This document shows positions 1 to 8,043 of a DNA stretch of 43,295 bases, piece by piece. The stretch is taken from NCBI RefSeq assembly GCF_947259555.1, contig NZ_CAMYMD010000030.1:1-43295 (forward strand). The letters are read 5' to 3'. The translations under genes and the position numbers were made by a program. Numbering within the stretch: position 1 is the stretch's first letter; each line of letters opens with the position of its first letter. Under the pieces are notes generated by a model, which worked only from the letters and a program-made list of their open reading frames with translations, searched no databases and was not told the DNA's origin. The stretch comes from an uncultured Roseovarius sp. (GTDB lineage: Bacteria > Pseudomonadota > Alphaproteobacteria > Rhodobacterales > Rhodobacteraceae).

Positions 1-183
1 CAAGCCATTGAAAACGCGGGAGTGTTTGGCTGGCATAAAGTGCGATCCACAGAGGTTGCTGCGCCCACCCGGCGGTCAGGCACCGCGCGGCTTGTTTCTG
101 ACCCCCCAATGTCCGCTCAAGGCCAAATCGCCACGCCGCCGTGACCTTTCAGGAAGCAGCGCAAGCCGCCGCTCGAAACGACA
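1..183. other. No gene recognised downstream of rpsA
   Basis: This stretch lies beyond the rpsA terminator. A minus-strand frame opens at an ATG at 34-36 and runs off the window edge after twelve codons. It has no ribosome-binding site and I do not recognise it. In many alphaproteobacteria ihfB follows rpsA, but no IhfB start is visible here, so that gene, if linked, begins outside the window. Confidence 0.4.
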
Positions 184-212
184 AACGGCCCCGCCAATCT
201 GACGGGGCCGTT
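184..212 (-). terminator. rpsA rho-independent terminator
   Basis: The arms ACGGCCCCG (185-193) and CGGGGCCGT (203-211) pair perfectly around a 9-base loop, with one extra A-T pair outside. Read on the minus strand, a modest T-rich stretch (GTTTGTCGTTT) follows. It lies 26 bases past the rpsA stop codon. Confidence 0.8.
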
Positions 213-237
213 CGCATTCCATCACAGCGACAGGCGC

Positions 238-1917
238 TTACTTGTCGCCTTTGAGGGCCGCGCCGAGGATATCGCCGAGCGACGCACCGGAATCGGACGA
301 GCCATACTGTTCGACGGCTTCTTTCTCTTCCGCGATCTCGCGTGCCTTGATCGACAGACCCAGACGGCGGGTCTTGTTGTCGACGTTGGTCACACGTGCA
401 TCGACCTTGTCACCGACCGAGAACCGCTCGGGGCGCTGTTCGGCGCGGTCGCGGCTGAGATCAGAGCGGCGAATAAAGGACTTCATGCCCTCGTACTCGA
501 CCTCGATGCCGCCATCCTCGATCGCCGTCACTTCGACGGTGATGATCGAGCCGCGCTTCACGCCGCCCACGGCTTCGGCAAACTTGTCGCCGCCGAGCGC
601 CTTGATCGAAAGCGAAATACGCTCTTTATCGGTGTCCACTTCGGAGACAACCGCCTGAACGACATCGCCTTTCTTGTAGTTCTGAATGGCGTCCTCGCCA
701 CGCTCGTCCCAGCTCAGATCGCTGAGGTGAACCATGCCGTCGATTTCGCCTTCGAGACCGATGAACAGACCGAATTCGGTGATGTTCTTGACCTCGCCTT
801 CGACCTCGGTGCCCTCGGGGTGGGTTTCGGCAAAGACTTCCCACGGGTTGCGCATGGTCTGCTTGAGGCCAAGGGAAACGCGGCGCTTGGCGCTGTCGAT
901 TTCCAGAACCATGACTTCGACTTCCTGGCTGGTCGAGACGATCTTGCCGGGATGCACGTTCTTTTTGGTCCAGGACATTTCCGAGACGTGAACGAGACCT
1001 TCGACACCCGGCTCCAGCTCAACAAATGCGCCGTAATCGGTGATGTTGGTGACGCGGCCGGAATGTACCGATTCGAGCGGGTACTTGGCGCCGACCAGAT
1101 CCCACGGATCGTCCTGCAACTGCTTCATGCCGAGGCTGATGCGGTGGGTTTCCTTGTTGATCTTGATGACCTGAACCTTGACGGTTTCGCCGATCGACAG
1201 GATCTCGGAGGGGTGGTTGACGCGGCGCCATGCCATGTCGGTCACGTGCAGCAGGCCGTCGACACCGCCCAGGTCCACAAAGGCCCCGTATTCGGTGATG
1301 TTCTTGACGACGCCGTCGACAGTCTGACCTTCGGTCAGGTTGCCAATGACCTCGGCACGCTGTTCGGCGCGGCTCTCTTCGAGAATGGCGCGGCGCGACA
1401 CGACGATGTTGCCACGGCGGCGATCCATCTTGAGGATCTGGAACGGCTGCTTGAGGCCCATGAGCGGGCCTGCGTCGCGCACCGGGCGCACATCGACCTG
1501 AGAGCCGGGCAGGAAGGCCACGGCGCCGCCCAAGTCGACGGTAAAGCCACCCTTGACGCGGCCAAAGATCGCGCCTTCGACACGCTCTTCGTCTGCATAG
1601 GCTTTTTCGAGACGGTCCCATGCCTCTTCGCGGCGGGCCATCTCGCGGCTGATCACGGCTTCGCCGCGGGCGTTCTCTGCGGAGCGCAGGAAGACCTCGA
1701 CCTCGTCGCCGACCGAAATGTCGGGCGTCTCGCCGGGATTTGCGAATTCCTTGAGATCGACGCGGCCTTCCATCTTGTAGCCGACGTCGATGATGGCTTG
1801 TCCCGCCTCGATGGCGATGACCTTGCCTTTGACAACTGTGCCCTCGTCGGGCGTGTCCATTTCGAAGCTTTCTTCAAGGAGGGCTTCGAATTCCTCCATC
1901 GATGTGTTCTGAGCCAT
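238..1917 (-). CDS. rpsA: 30S ribosomal protein S1
   Basis: This encodes ribosomal protein S1, the mRNA-binding protein of the 30S subunit that helps unfold and dock leaders. The 559-residue product carries six S1/OB-fold repeats at roughly residues 25-92, 110-178, 195-265, 282-352, 369-440 and 455-525. Repeats 3 to 5 show the typical NITxxGxFVxL and GLxHxSxMSW signatures. The tail SLGDILGAALKGDK is of the alphaproteobacterial type. The start is the ATG at 1915-1917, preceded by AAAGGAAACC; an open frame continues upstream to 2109 but crosses the promoter and leader and is not coding. The gene has its own promoter about 165 bases upstream and a terminator just downstream. cmk, its usual neighbour, is present but separated by two small genes. 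Confidence 0.97.
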   Translation of the reverse strand: MAQNTSMEEFEALLEESFEMDTPDEGTVVKGKVIAIEAGQAIIDVGYKMEGRVDLKEFANPGETPDISVGDEVEVFLRSAENARGEAVISREMARREEAWDRLEKAYADEERVEGAIFGRVKGGFTVDLGGAVAFLPGSQVDVRPVRDAGPLMGLKQPFQILKMDRRRGNIVVSRRAILEESRAEQRAEVIGNLTEGQTVDGVVKNITEYGAFVDLGGVDGLLHVTDMAWRRVNHPSEILSIGETVKVQVIKINKETHRISLGMKQLQDDPWDLVGAKYPLESVHSGRVTNITDYGAFVELEPGVEGLVHVSEMSWTKKNVHPGKIVSTSQEVEVMVLEIDSAKRRVSLGLKQTMRNPWEVFAETHPEGTEVEGEVKNITEFGLFIGLEGEIDGMVHLSDLSWDERGEDAIQNYKKGDVVQAVVSEVDTDKERISLSIKALGGDKFAEAVGGVKRGSIITVEVTAIEDGGIEVEYEGMKSFIRRSDLSRDRAEQRPERFSVGDKVDARVTNVDNKTRRLGLSIKAREIAEEKEAVEQYGSSDSGASLGDILGAALKGDK

Positions 1918-2080
1918 GTGGTCTCTGGTTTCCTTTGAACGGTTTTCTGGCCGCGCGGTTGTCTCCGCCGGTCTTTGGGGGTTTCGTTGGTCAGGCGGGT
2001 CACAAAACAAAGAGGGCCGGTGGTGCCGACCCTGCTCGATCTCAATGCTTTGTGGCGGTTTCCGCCTTGTTGACGCGCCG

Positions 2081-2109
2081 CGTATAGCGGGCGCTGCGGC
2101 GTAAATCAA
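2081..2109 (-). promoter_or_regulatory. Candidate rpsA promoter and leader
   Basis: On the minus strand TTGATT (2104-2109) and TATACG (2081-2086) are separated by exactly 17 bases. This predicts a start near 2075 and a leader of about 155 bases before the rpsA ATG at 1917. The leader begins with a perfect 5-bp hairpin (GGCGG/CCGCC, 2054-2066). S1 autoregulates its own translation in other bacteria, so a structured leader is expected, but no specific element is recognised. Confidence 0.6.
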
Positions 2110-2154
2110 GCCTTTGACGCAGGGGCGGCGCGCAATCGTGCCAACCGGGGCTGC

Positions 2155-2583
2155 TCAGTTGCAATTGTCGCGCGACAGCGTGCCGTCGGGCATGACCGTG
2201 TTGCACAGGATCGCATCCTCAAAACGCGCGCCGGTGATATCGGCCCCCTTGAGGCGGGCGCCTGACAGATCCGCGCCGCGAAAATCCGCATCGCGCATCG
2301 AGGCGTCGACGAATGTTGCAGCCTTCAGCGACGCATTGCGAAACGCCGCCCGGTCCAGCCGTGCATCATCGAGTTGTGCGAGAAAAAGGTTGGTTTCGGA
2401 GAAATCGCTGTCTTCCATCTTCGCTCCGGTCAGGTTGGCCCCGATCAATGCCTGTCCGGAGAATTCGGCCTTGGTGAGATCGCATCCGGGGCATGAGCCT
2501 GTTCCGGCCAACTCGTTCTCATCGGACAGGGCCGGGGTGGCGAGGGTGAGTGCGCTCAGTATGACTGCGAAATGGTGTTTCAA
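2155..2583 (-). CDS. Exported pentapeptide-repeat protein
   Basis: This 142-residue protein has an N-terminal signal peptide (KHHFAVILSALTLATPALS, cleavage after about residue 20). A CPGCDL motif follows, then a run of A(D/N)LxX pentapeptide repeats over about residues 35-120, for example ANLTGAKMED and ADFRGADLSG. Such repeats form a right-handed quadrilateral beta-helix; the function is unknown. Four cysteines (the CxxC pair and two near the C terminus) suggest disulfides in the periplasm. The start is inferred to be a TTG at 2581-2583, because GGAGGG lies six bases before it; the frame extends six codons further up to another TTG that lacks a binding site. The gene follows a DUF4168 gene in the same direction, with a strong hairpin between them. 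Confidence 0.8.
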   Translation of the reverse strand: MKHHFAVILSALTLATPALSDENELAGTGSCPGCDLTKAEFSGQALIGANLTGAKMEDSDFSETNLFLAQLDDARLDRAAFRNASLKAATFVDASMRDADFRGADLSGARLKGADITGARFEDAILCNTVMPDGTLSRDNCN

Positions 2584-2608
2584 TGAATATCCCTCCGGCA
2601 ATCCGCAG

Positions 2609-2635
2609 CCGGGGCCATGGTGGCCATGGCCCCGG
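2609..2635. repeat. Strong intercistronic hairpin
   Basis: CCGGGGCCATG (2609-2619) pairs perfectly with CATGGCCCCGG (2625-2635) around a 5-base loop. It sits between the stop of the DUF4168 gene and the ribosome-binding site of the pentapeptide gene. Genes here run on the minus strand, where no T-run follows the stem; TTTT follows only on the plus strand. It may block 3' exonucleases or attenuate transcription rather than act as a full terminator. Confidence 0.6.
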
Positions 2636-2644
2636 TTTTGGGTG

Positions 2645-3034
2645 CTACTGCGATTCGCTGTCCATGGCTTGAACGCGCTTAACGATTCTCTCGTTCAGGG
2701 CTTGGTCCTCACTCGCGGCGCGGGCGATCTCGGTATACTTGTCGATCGTCATGCCATCGGTTTCTTCAATCACAGTGGTGATCTCGGCATTGGCCTCTTC
2801 GATGATGGCCGCCTGTTGATCCTCGGTCTCGGCACTCTGCATGCGCGGTGTGTATTTTTGGCGAACGCTGGCTACTTCCAGCAACGCTGTCGTGAAAATA
2901 TCAAGCTCTTCTGCTGAATAGCTCTCGGCACTCTGCGCGGCGGCGCTTTGGGCGGTGATTGCGGCCATTGGCGCTGCGGCGAAGGCCAGGGCGATGGCGG
3001 TTGTCGTTGCCTTGAGTGTCGTTCGGACGGGCAT
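2645..3034 (-). CDS. DUF4168 family exported protein
   Basis: This is a 129-residue secreted protein with a long signal peptide, probably cleaved near AAAQ-SAES (about residue 35). The mature part is a small helical DUF4168-type domain with the conserved ending around DKYTEIARAASEDQALNERI. The function of DUF4168 is unknown; the proteins are small, exported and common in proteobacteria and cyanobacteria. The ATG at 3032-3034 is well supported by AAAGGAGGCGTC directly before it. It lies between cmk (upstream, 120-base gap) and the pentapeptide gene (downstream), both on the minus strand. Co-transcription with the pentapeptide gene is plausible, and the hairpin between them may set relative expression. 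Confidence 0.8.
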   Translation of the reverse strand: MPVRTTLKATTTAIALAFAAAPMAAITAQSAAAQSAESYSAEELDIFTTALLEVASVRQKYTPRMQSAETEDQQAAIIEEANAEITTVIEETDGMTIDKYTEIARAASEDQALNERIVKRVQAMDSESQ

Positions 3035-3154
3035 GACGCCTCCTTTGGTTCAGGGTTTCGGGCTGAGAGAGAGATCTCGCATCCACGATCCAAAACTTAA
3101 GGGCCATTCCGCCATGCACAACCGCATGAGCGAAGTCTTGCCGGAAAAGTGGGA

Positions 3155-3763
3155 CTAACCCTGTGCGGCGTCAACGATTGCAATCGCCTCGGCCACAGCG
3201 TCCTGGATGGTCATCGTCGAGGTGTCGAGCAGTTGCGCGTCCTCGGCCGGCTTCAACGGGGCCGCGGCACGGGCACTGTCGCGGGCGTCGCGTTGACGCA
3301 GGTCTTCCATCACCTCGTCAACCGTCACCGCGTGGCCGCCGTCGCTCAGTTCCTTGTGCCTGCGGCGCGCGCGCTCGACATCGCTTGCCGTTACAAACAG
3401 CTTCACTTCCGCATCCGGGCAGATCACTGTGCCGATATCGCGGCCATCGAGCACCGCGCCCCCTGCGCGCCGGGCAAAGGCGCGTTGGAAATCCAGAAGA
3501 GCCTGACGCACCTCCGGTATGGCTGCCACACGGCTGGCGGCCTGGCTCACATCCGGCGTGCGCAGGTCGTCTGCGGCGAGATCCTCGGCGCGCAGGCTTT
3601 GCGCCGCCTCGACCGGATCGAGGCCGGTCAGCATCCGCCGCCCGGTGGCGCGGTAGAGCAACCCGGTATCGAGATGAGAAAAGCCGAAATGCGCCGCTAG
3701 GGCGCGCCCTATGGTGCCCTTGCCCGCCGCTGCCGGACCGTCGATCGCGATGGTGAATGCCAT
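3155..3763 (-). CDS. cmk: Cytidylate kinase
   Basis: This cytosolic enzyme phosphorylates CMP and dCMP with ATP, recycling CMP from RNA and lipid turnover. The 202-residue product opens with the P-loop GPAAAGKGT (about residues 9-17), followed by the substrate-binding segment [13 protein letters not shown] and, centrally, [16 protein letters not shown]. The length is slightly short for the family (about 215-230). The ATG at 3761-3763 follows GGGGACAGGC, a usable ribosome-binding site. cmk is usually next to rpsA; here two small exported-protein genes intervene. CMP recycling also links to the CDP-lipid genes later in the window, though that is only a pathway remark. Confidence 0.95.
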   Translation of the reverse strand: MAFTIAIDGPAAAGKGTIGRALAAHFGFSHLDTGLLYRATGRRMLTGLDPVEAAQSLRAEDLAADDLRTPDVSQAASRVAAIPEVRQALLDFQRAFARRAGGAVLDGRDIGTVICPDAEVKLFVTASDVERARRRHKELSDGGHAVTVDEVMEDLRQRDARDSARAAAPLKPAEDAQLLDTSTMTIQDAVAEAIAIVDAAQG

Positions 3764-3790
3764 GCCTGTCCCCGTATCAAATGGAGCATC

Positions 3791-3819
3791 TTGCTAGCCG
3801 ATCCTCGAATGTGTCGCAA
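3791..3819 (-). promoter_or_regulatory. Candidate cmk promoter
   Basis: On the minus strand TTGCGA (3814-3819) and TAGCAA (3791-3796) are 17 bases apart, about 27 bases above the cmk ATG. The -10 is weak, so this is a candidate only. Confidence 0.35.
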
Positions 3820-3862
3820 GCACCGCTTGACGGCGCGGCGCGGGCGCGGCATCACCCGGCCC

Positions 3863-4201
3863 ATGCTGATCTACAAGATATTCCGTGGCCCCGAATGGGC
3901 CGATCTGCGCGCCAAGGGCGAAAGTGCCGGTGCGCCGGTCGATCTCGCCGATGGTTATGTGCATTTCTCGACCGCCGATCAGGCCGCCGAGACTGTCGCA
4001 AAGCATTTCTCGGGCGAGGACGGGCTGATGCTGTTGGCTATCGAGTCCGAGCGTCTGGGCGAGGCCCTGAAATGGGAGCCGTCGCGCGGTGGCGCGCTGT
4101 TTCCGCATCTCTACCGCGAATTGCGCCTGTCGGATGTGGCTTGGGCGCAGCCCTTGCCGTTGGTGGATGGCGTGCATCAGTTCCCGGCAGGTCTGGAATG
4201 A
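3863..4201 (+). CDS. DUF952 family protein
   Basis: This is a 112-residue cytosolic protein with the DUF952 signature: [11 protein letters not shown] at the start, [11 protein letters not shown] in the middle and FPHLYREL towards the end. DUF952 has a fold resembling ADP-ribosyltransferases but no established reaction. The ATG at 3863 was chosen because the domain starts there; the upstream extension to 3791 is arginine-rich and lacks family sequence. No clear Shine-Dalgarno precedes it, so it may be leaderless. It overlaps pyrD by four bases (ATGA), so the two are translationally coupled; the DUF952-pyrD-arsC order forms one unit. Confidence 0.85.
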   Translation: MLIYKIFRGPEWADLRAKGESAGAPVDLADGYVHFSTADQAAETVAKHFSGEDGLMLLAIESERLGEALKWEPSRGGALFPHLYRELRLSDVAWAQPLPLVDGVHQFPAGLE

Positions 4202-5256
4202 CCATGCTGGAGCGGCTCGGCCTTGGCCTGCTGCATCGCTGTGACCCCGAAACCGCGCATGGCCTGGCTCTGCGAGCGCTGCGCATGGGGCTGACTCCGA
4301 CGCCCGGCCCGGTCACGAGCACGCGGCTCAGGACCGATCTGGCGGGGATGTCGCTGCCCAACCCGGTGGGCCTTGCGGCAGGCTTTGACAAGAATGCCGA
4401 GGCGCTGGGCCCGCTGAGCCGCGCCGGGTTCGGGTTCATCGAGGTGGGGGCGGTCACGCCGCGCGCGCAGCCCGGCAACCCGCGCCCGCGGCTGTTTCGG
4501 CTGAGCGAGGACCGGGGCGTGATCAACCGCTTCGGCTTCAACAACGAAGGCATGGAGGCCGCCGCCGCGCGGCTGGCCAATCGCCCCCGCAACGCGGTGA
4601 TCGGCCTCAACCTGGGGGCCAACAAGGACAGCGCCGACCGGGCCGAGGATTTTGCCCGGGTGCTGGCGCATTGCGGCGCGCATCTCGATTTCGCGACGGT
4701 CAATGTCAGCAGCCCCAACACCGAAAAGCTGCGCGATCTGCAAGGGGCCGAGGCGCTTATGGGTCTCTTGAAAGGGGTGATGGAGGCGCGCGACTGGCTG
4801 CCGCGCCCGATCCCGGTGTTCCTCAAGATTGCGCCGGATCTGAGCGATACCGAACTGTCGGAGATCGCCGATGTGGCGCGCGTGAGCGGGGTCAGCGGCA
4901 TCATCGCCACCAACACCACGCTGGATCGCGACGGGCTGCGCAGTGACGCACGCGATCAGGCGGGCGGGCTGTCTGGCCAGCCGCTGTTCGAGAAATCGAC
5001 GCGGGTGCTGGCGCGGCTGTCGCAGCTGACAGGCGGCGGGATGCCGCTCATTGGCGTGGGCGGTGTGGGCTCGGCTGAGGAGGCCTATGCCAAGATCCGC
5101 GCCGGAGCGCATGCGGTGCAGCTGTATTCGGCGCTGGTTTATGAGGGGCTGTCGCTCGTCTCGGACATCGCCAACGGCCTCGATGCGGCGCTGGAGCATG
5201 ACGGCTTTGCCAGCGTGGCCGAGGCCGTGGGGACGCGGCGGGAGGACTGGCTGTGA
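4198..5256 (+). CDS. pyrD: Dihydroorotate dehydrogenase (quinone), class 2
   Basis: This FMN enzyme oxidises dihydroorotate to orotate, the fourth step of pyrimidine synthesis, and passes electrons to membrane quinone. The 352-residue length and the N-terminal extension ([20 protein letters not shown]) mark class 2, the membrane-associated form. Visible motifs are [45 protein letters not shown] (with the catalytic serine of class 2), ATNTT and [10 protein letters not shown] near the phosphate site. The ATG at 4198 overlaps the DUF952 stop; a second ATG lies two codons later. Its stop overlaps the GTG of the broken arsC-like gene. Confidence 0.96.
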   Translation: MTMLERLGLGLLHRCDPETAHGLALRALRMGLTPTPGPVTSTRLRTDLAGMSLPNPVGLAAGFDKNAEALGPLSRAGFGFIEVGAVTPRAQPGNPRPRLFRLSEDRGVINRFGFNNEGMEAAAARLANRPRNAVIGLNLGANKDSADRAEDFARVLAHCGAHLDFATVNVSSPNTEKLRDLQGAEALMGLLKGVMEARDWLPRPIPVFLKIAPDLSDTELSEIADVARVSGVSGIIATNTTLDRDGLRSDARDQAGGLSGQPLFEKSTRVLARLSQLTGGGMPLIGVGGVGSAEEAYAKIRAGAHAVQLYSALVYEGLSLVSDIANGLDAALEHDGFASVAEAVGTRREDWL

Positions 5257-5529
5257 TCACCTATTGGCACAATCCGCGCTGTTCCAAATCGCGTGCGGGA
5301 CTTGCGCTATTGAAAGAGCGCGGGGCCGAGGTGAGCGTGCGGCGCTATCTTGAGGATGCGCCCCGGCGAGGCGCGGTTCAAGGATCTGGGCCTGACACGC
5401 GACAGTGCGCCCGACACACTGATCGCGGCGATGGCCGAAAACCCGATCCTGATCGAGCGGCCCATCGGCCTGACCGAGACCGGGGCCGTGATCGGCCGTC
5501 CACCCGAAACCCTGCTCAAGCTGCTCTGA
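5253..5529 (+). pseudogene. ArsC/Spx-family reductase gene, internally deleted and frameshifted
   Basis: The reading frame starts at a GTG overlapping the pyrD stop and gives [13 protein letters not shown], the N terminus of ArsC-family thiol reductases with the active-site cysteine at residue 10, then continues to YLEDAP. At about 5360-5368 the family sequence jumps to the +1 frame: GEARFKDLGL through NPILIERPIG and RPPETLLKLL, ending at a TGA at 5527-5529. Compared with the usual length of about 112-116 residues, roughly 20 residues are missing at the junction, together with the frame. In E. coli ArsC that stretch includes an active-site arginine (R60). The original frame instead runs on as unrelated sequence to 5699. 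This looks like a recent deletion, or an assembly error; the rest of both halves is undamaged. Confidence 0.85.
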
Positions 5530-5627
5530 AAGATCGTCCAGCCGAGCCGCGAGGGCTGCCCCGGCGCGATCATCGGTTCGCACAAGACACGGCGACTTGG
5601 CTCATGTCGGTGCCTACACCGAAATAC

Positions 5628-6548
5628 CTAGACAGGTGGAACGGGGCGGCGTGGCCGGCGTCCGATCTGACGCTCTCGCAGGAACACATAGAGCCCTGAT
5701 GCAACGATCAGCGCGATGCCCGCGAAACTCATCGCATCGGGCAAGTCTCCGAAAATGTAGAACCCGAGGACCGTCGCGGCCACGATCTCGAGATATTGCA
5801 GGGGTGCAAGCAACGAGGCCGGTGCGAGCGACAAGGCGAAGCTCAGGCAGACATGGCTGAGCGTCGCCACGACGCCGAGGCCCACGAGAAACCACAGCAC
5901 CGGCCCCGTGGGCCAGGCGGGATCGAGCGGCTCGACGCCGCTGCCGTCAAACGCCCAGAGGATCGGCGTGGCGAGGACCAGCGCGGCAAGACCGGTGTAG
6001 ACCTGCAAGGTAATAGGGTGCATCCGCGTCGCCATGCGACGGGTCAGGATCATGTAGATCGCAAAACATCCTGCGGTGACGACCGGAAGCAGGGCAACCG
6101 CCCCGACATCCTGAAAACTCGGCCTGATGATCAAGAGCGCCCCCGCAAAGCCGACACCGCATGCGATATAGCGGCGCGGGCCGACCGGCTCGCCCAGAAG
6201 GAGACCGCCGAGAAGTGTCAGGATGAACGGTTCGACAAAGAAGATCGCGATCGCGTCAGCGATGGGCATGAACCTCAGCGCGGTGAAAAAGCAGCCGGTC
6301 GCGACAAGCAGCAGCACCGAGCGCACAAGGTGAAGCCCAAGTTCTGCGCGTGCGGGGCGGTGCAGCCAGCCGAACGTGAGCGCGAGCGGCAGCAAGAGCC
6401 CTGCCTGAAACAGGAAGCGTGTAGCCGCAACCTGTCCAACGGCGATGTCGCCACCTATGAGTTTGGCAAAACTGTCCTGAAGCGGGGCGAGCACGCAGAA
6501 CCCCACCATCAAGAGAATGCCCAGTGACGCGCGCGCAGCCTGATCCAT
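5628..6548 (-). CDS. EamA/DMT-family inner-membrane transporter
   Basis: This 306-residue protein has about ten hydrophobic segments arranged as two EamA repeats, the pattern of drug/metabolite transporters of the RhaT/YdcZ type. Recognisable pieces are ALRFMPIADAIAIFFVEPFILTLLG in the first repeat and LAPASLLAPLQYLEIVAATVLGF in the second; both end with a charged loop. The tail RQIGRRPRRPVPPV is basic and cytosolic. The substrate cannot be told from sequence; relatives export amino acids or other metabolites. It starts nine bases after the stop of the L-serine dehydratase gene, so they are likely one transcript, which makes an amino-acid-related substrate possible but unproven. Confidence 0.88.
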   Translation of the reverse strand: MDQAARASLGILLMVGFCVLAPLQDSFAKLIGGDIAVGQVAATRFLFQAGLLLPLALTFGWLHRPARAELGLHLVRSVLLLVATGCFFTALRFMPIADAIAIFFVEPFILTLLGGLLLGEPVGPRRYIACGVGFAGALLIIRPSFQDVGAVALLPVVTAGCFAIYMILTRRMATRMHPITLQVYTGLAALVLATPILWAFDGSGVEPLDPAWPTGPVLWFLVGLGVVATLSHVCLSFALSLAPASLLAPLQYLEIVAATVLGFYIFGDLPDAMSFAGIALIVASGLYVFLRERQIGRRPRRPVPPV

Positions 6549-6557
6549 CCGGCGGAT

Positions 6558-7931
6558 CTAGCAGTTGGGGATGTTGACCGCCAGCCCGCCGAGGGAGGTT
6601 TCCTTGTACTTCTCGCTCATGTCGGCGCCGGTCTGGCGCATCGTCTCGATACAGGCGTCGAGCGGCACGAGGTGGGTGCCATCGCCGCGCAGCGCCAGGG
6701 ACGCCGCCGAGACGGCCTTGATCGCGCCCAGCCCGTTGCGCTCGATGCAGGGCACCTGCACGAGGCCGCGCACCGGATCGCAGGTCATGCCGAGGTGATG
6801 TTCGAGCGCGATCTCGGCCGCGTTCTCGATCTGCGCCGGCGTGCCGCCCAGTACCGCACAGAGCCCCGCCGCGCCCATCGCCGAGGCGCTGCCGACCTCG
6901 GCCTGACAGCCCGCCTCGGCGCCCGAGATGGAGGCGTTGAACTTGACCAGCCCGCCGATGGCCGCCGCCGTGAGCAGGAATTCCTCGATCTGGCCCTCAT
7001 GCGCGCCGGGCACATGCTCCAGCCAATACTTGATCACCGCAGGCACCACGCCTGCCGCGCCATTGGTGGGCGCGGTCACTACCTGACCGCCGGCGGCGTT
7101 CTCTTCGTTGACGGCCATGGCGTAGGCGCTCATCCAGTCGTTGATTTTGTGCGGCGCGCTCAGGTTGGTGCCTCGCTCGGCGATCAGGGCATCGCGAATA
7201 CCTTTGGCGCGGCGCTTGACGCCGAGACCGCCGGGCAGGGTGCCGTCGGTGGTCAGCCCGCGCTCGATACAGTCGTCCATCACCTGCCAGATCCGCGCCA
7301 CGCCCGAGCGCAGGTTTTCCGGCCCGCCACGCGAGACTTCATTGGCGCGCTTCATCGCGGCGATGCTCTTGCCCGAGCGTTCGGACATGTCGAGCATTTC
7401 GACCGCGCTCTTGAACGGGTAGGGGACCGGATCGCCTTCGTCGGTATCGCGGCCCGCCGCCAGCTCACCCTCGGTCATGACGAAGCCGCCGCCGATGGAA
7501 TAATAGGTCTCTTGCAGGATCACGTCGCCCTGCGCGTCTGTCGCCATCAGGATCATGCCATTCGCATGGCCCGGAAGATTGGGACCGAAGTCGAAGATCA
7601 GGTCTTCCTTTGGGTGGAACTTCAGCTCCGGCAGGTCTGGCGGCGTCACGCGGTGGGTCTCGCGAATTTGGGCCAGCACCTCTTCGGCGGCCTCGGCATC
7701 GTAGGTTTCGGGGCGAAACCCGGCGAGGCCGAGGATGGTCGCGCGGTCGCTTGCGTGCCCGACGCCGGTAAAGGCCAGCGAGCCGTGCAAAGACCCCCGC
7801 AGACCCGCGTATTGAAACGGCTCTGCGCGCAGCCGGTCGAGAAATCGTGCTGCGGCCACCATCGGCCCCATCGTGTGCGACGAGGACGGCCCGATGCCGA
7901 CCTTGAACATATCGAAGACGGATAGAAACAT
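6558..7931 (-). CDS. sdaA: L-serine ammonia-lyase (iron-sulfur type)
   Basis: This cytosolic enzyme deaminates L-serine to pyruvate and ammonia with an oxygen-sensitive 4Fe-4S cluster. The 457-residue single-chain form shows the N-terminal domain opening [18 protein letters not shown] and the C-terminal catalytic domain with [31 protein letters not shown] and [16 protein letters not shown]. The cluster cysteines of the family lie in these last two segments. The ATG at 7929-7931 begins exactly at the family N terminus. Downstream is the EamA transporter nine bases on; upstream, 112 bases away, is a GST gene. Pyruvate is also the product of the pyk gene further on, but no shared regulation is visible. 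Confidence 0.95.
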   Translation of the reverse strand: MFLSVFDMFKVGIGPSSSHTMGPMVAAARFLDRLRAEPFQYAGLRGSLHGSLAFTGVGHASDRATILGLAGFRPETYDAEAAEEVLAQIRETHRVTPPDLPELKFHPKEDLIFDFGPNLPGHANGMILMATDAQGDVILQETYYSIGGGFVMTEGELAAGRDTDEGDPVPYPFKSAVEMLDMSERSGKSIAAMKRANEVSRGGPENLRSGVARIWQVMDDCIERGLTTDGTLPGGLGVKRRAKGIRDALIAERGTNLSAPHKINDWMSAYAMAVNEENAAGGQVVTAPTNGAAGVVPAVIKYWLEHVPGAHEGQIEEFLLTAAAIGGLVKFNASISGAEAGCQAEVGSASAMGAAGLCAVLGGTPAQIENAAEIALEHHLGMTCDPVRGLVQVPCIERNGLGAIKAVSAASLALRGDGTHLVPLDACIETMRQTGADMSEKYKETSLGGLAVNIPNC

Positions 7932-7988
7932 GTGGCGCGCTCCATTGGGCCGCGGGTGGGTCGCAGGCGTTATCCCCGCATCCTCTTA

Positions 7989-8017
7989 CAGCTACTTGTC
8001 CGAAAGCGACCGTTCAA
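7989..8017 (-). promoter_or_regulatory. Weak candidate sdaA promoter
   Basis: On the minus strand TTGAAC (8012-8017) is 17 bases from TAGCTG (7989-7994), about 58 bases above the sdaA start. The -35 is good and the -10 poor; the 112-base gap between GST and sdaA leaves room for a promoter. Confidence 0.3.
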
Positions 8018-8043
8018 GGGCGGCGCGCTGACATGTGACCGGA

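Noticed and set aside
1..36. Minus-strand ORF start ATGCCAGCC at the window edge
   Set aside because: Only 12 codons visible, no Shine-Dalgarno, not recognised; cannot be supported.
727..1938. 403-codon open frame antisense to rpsA
   Set aside because: It mirrors the rpsA coding frame in a high-GC gene, lacks a ribosome-binding site and gives no family signature.
2845..2865. TATTTTTGG match to the intergenic motif inside the DUF4168 gene
   Set aside because: It lacks the flanks, is inside a coding frame and is explained by its codons.
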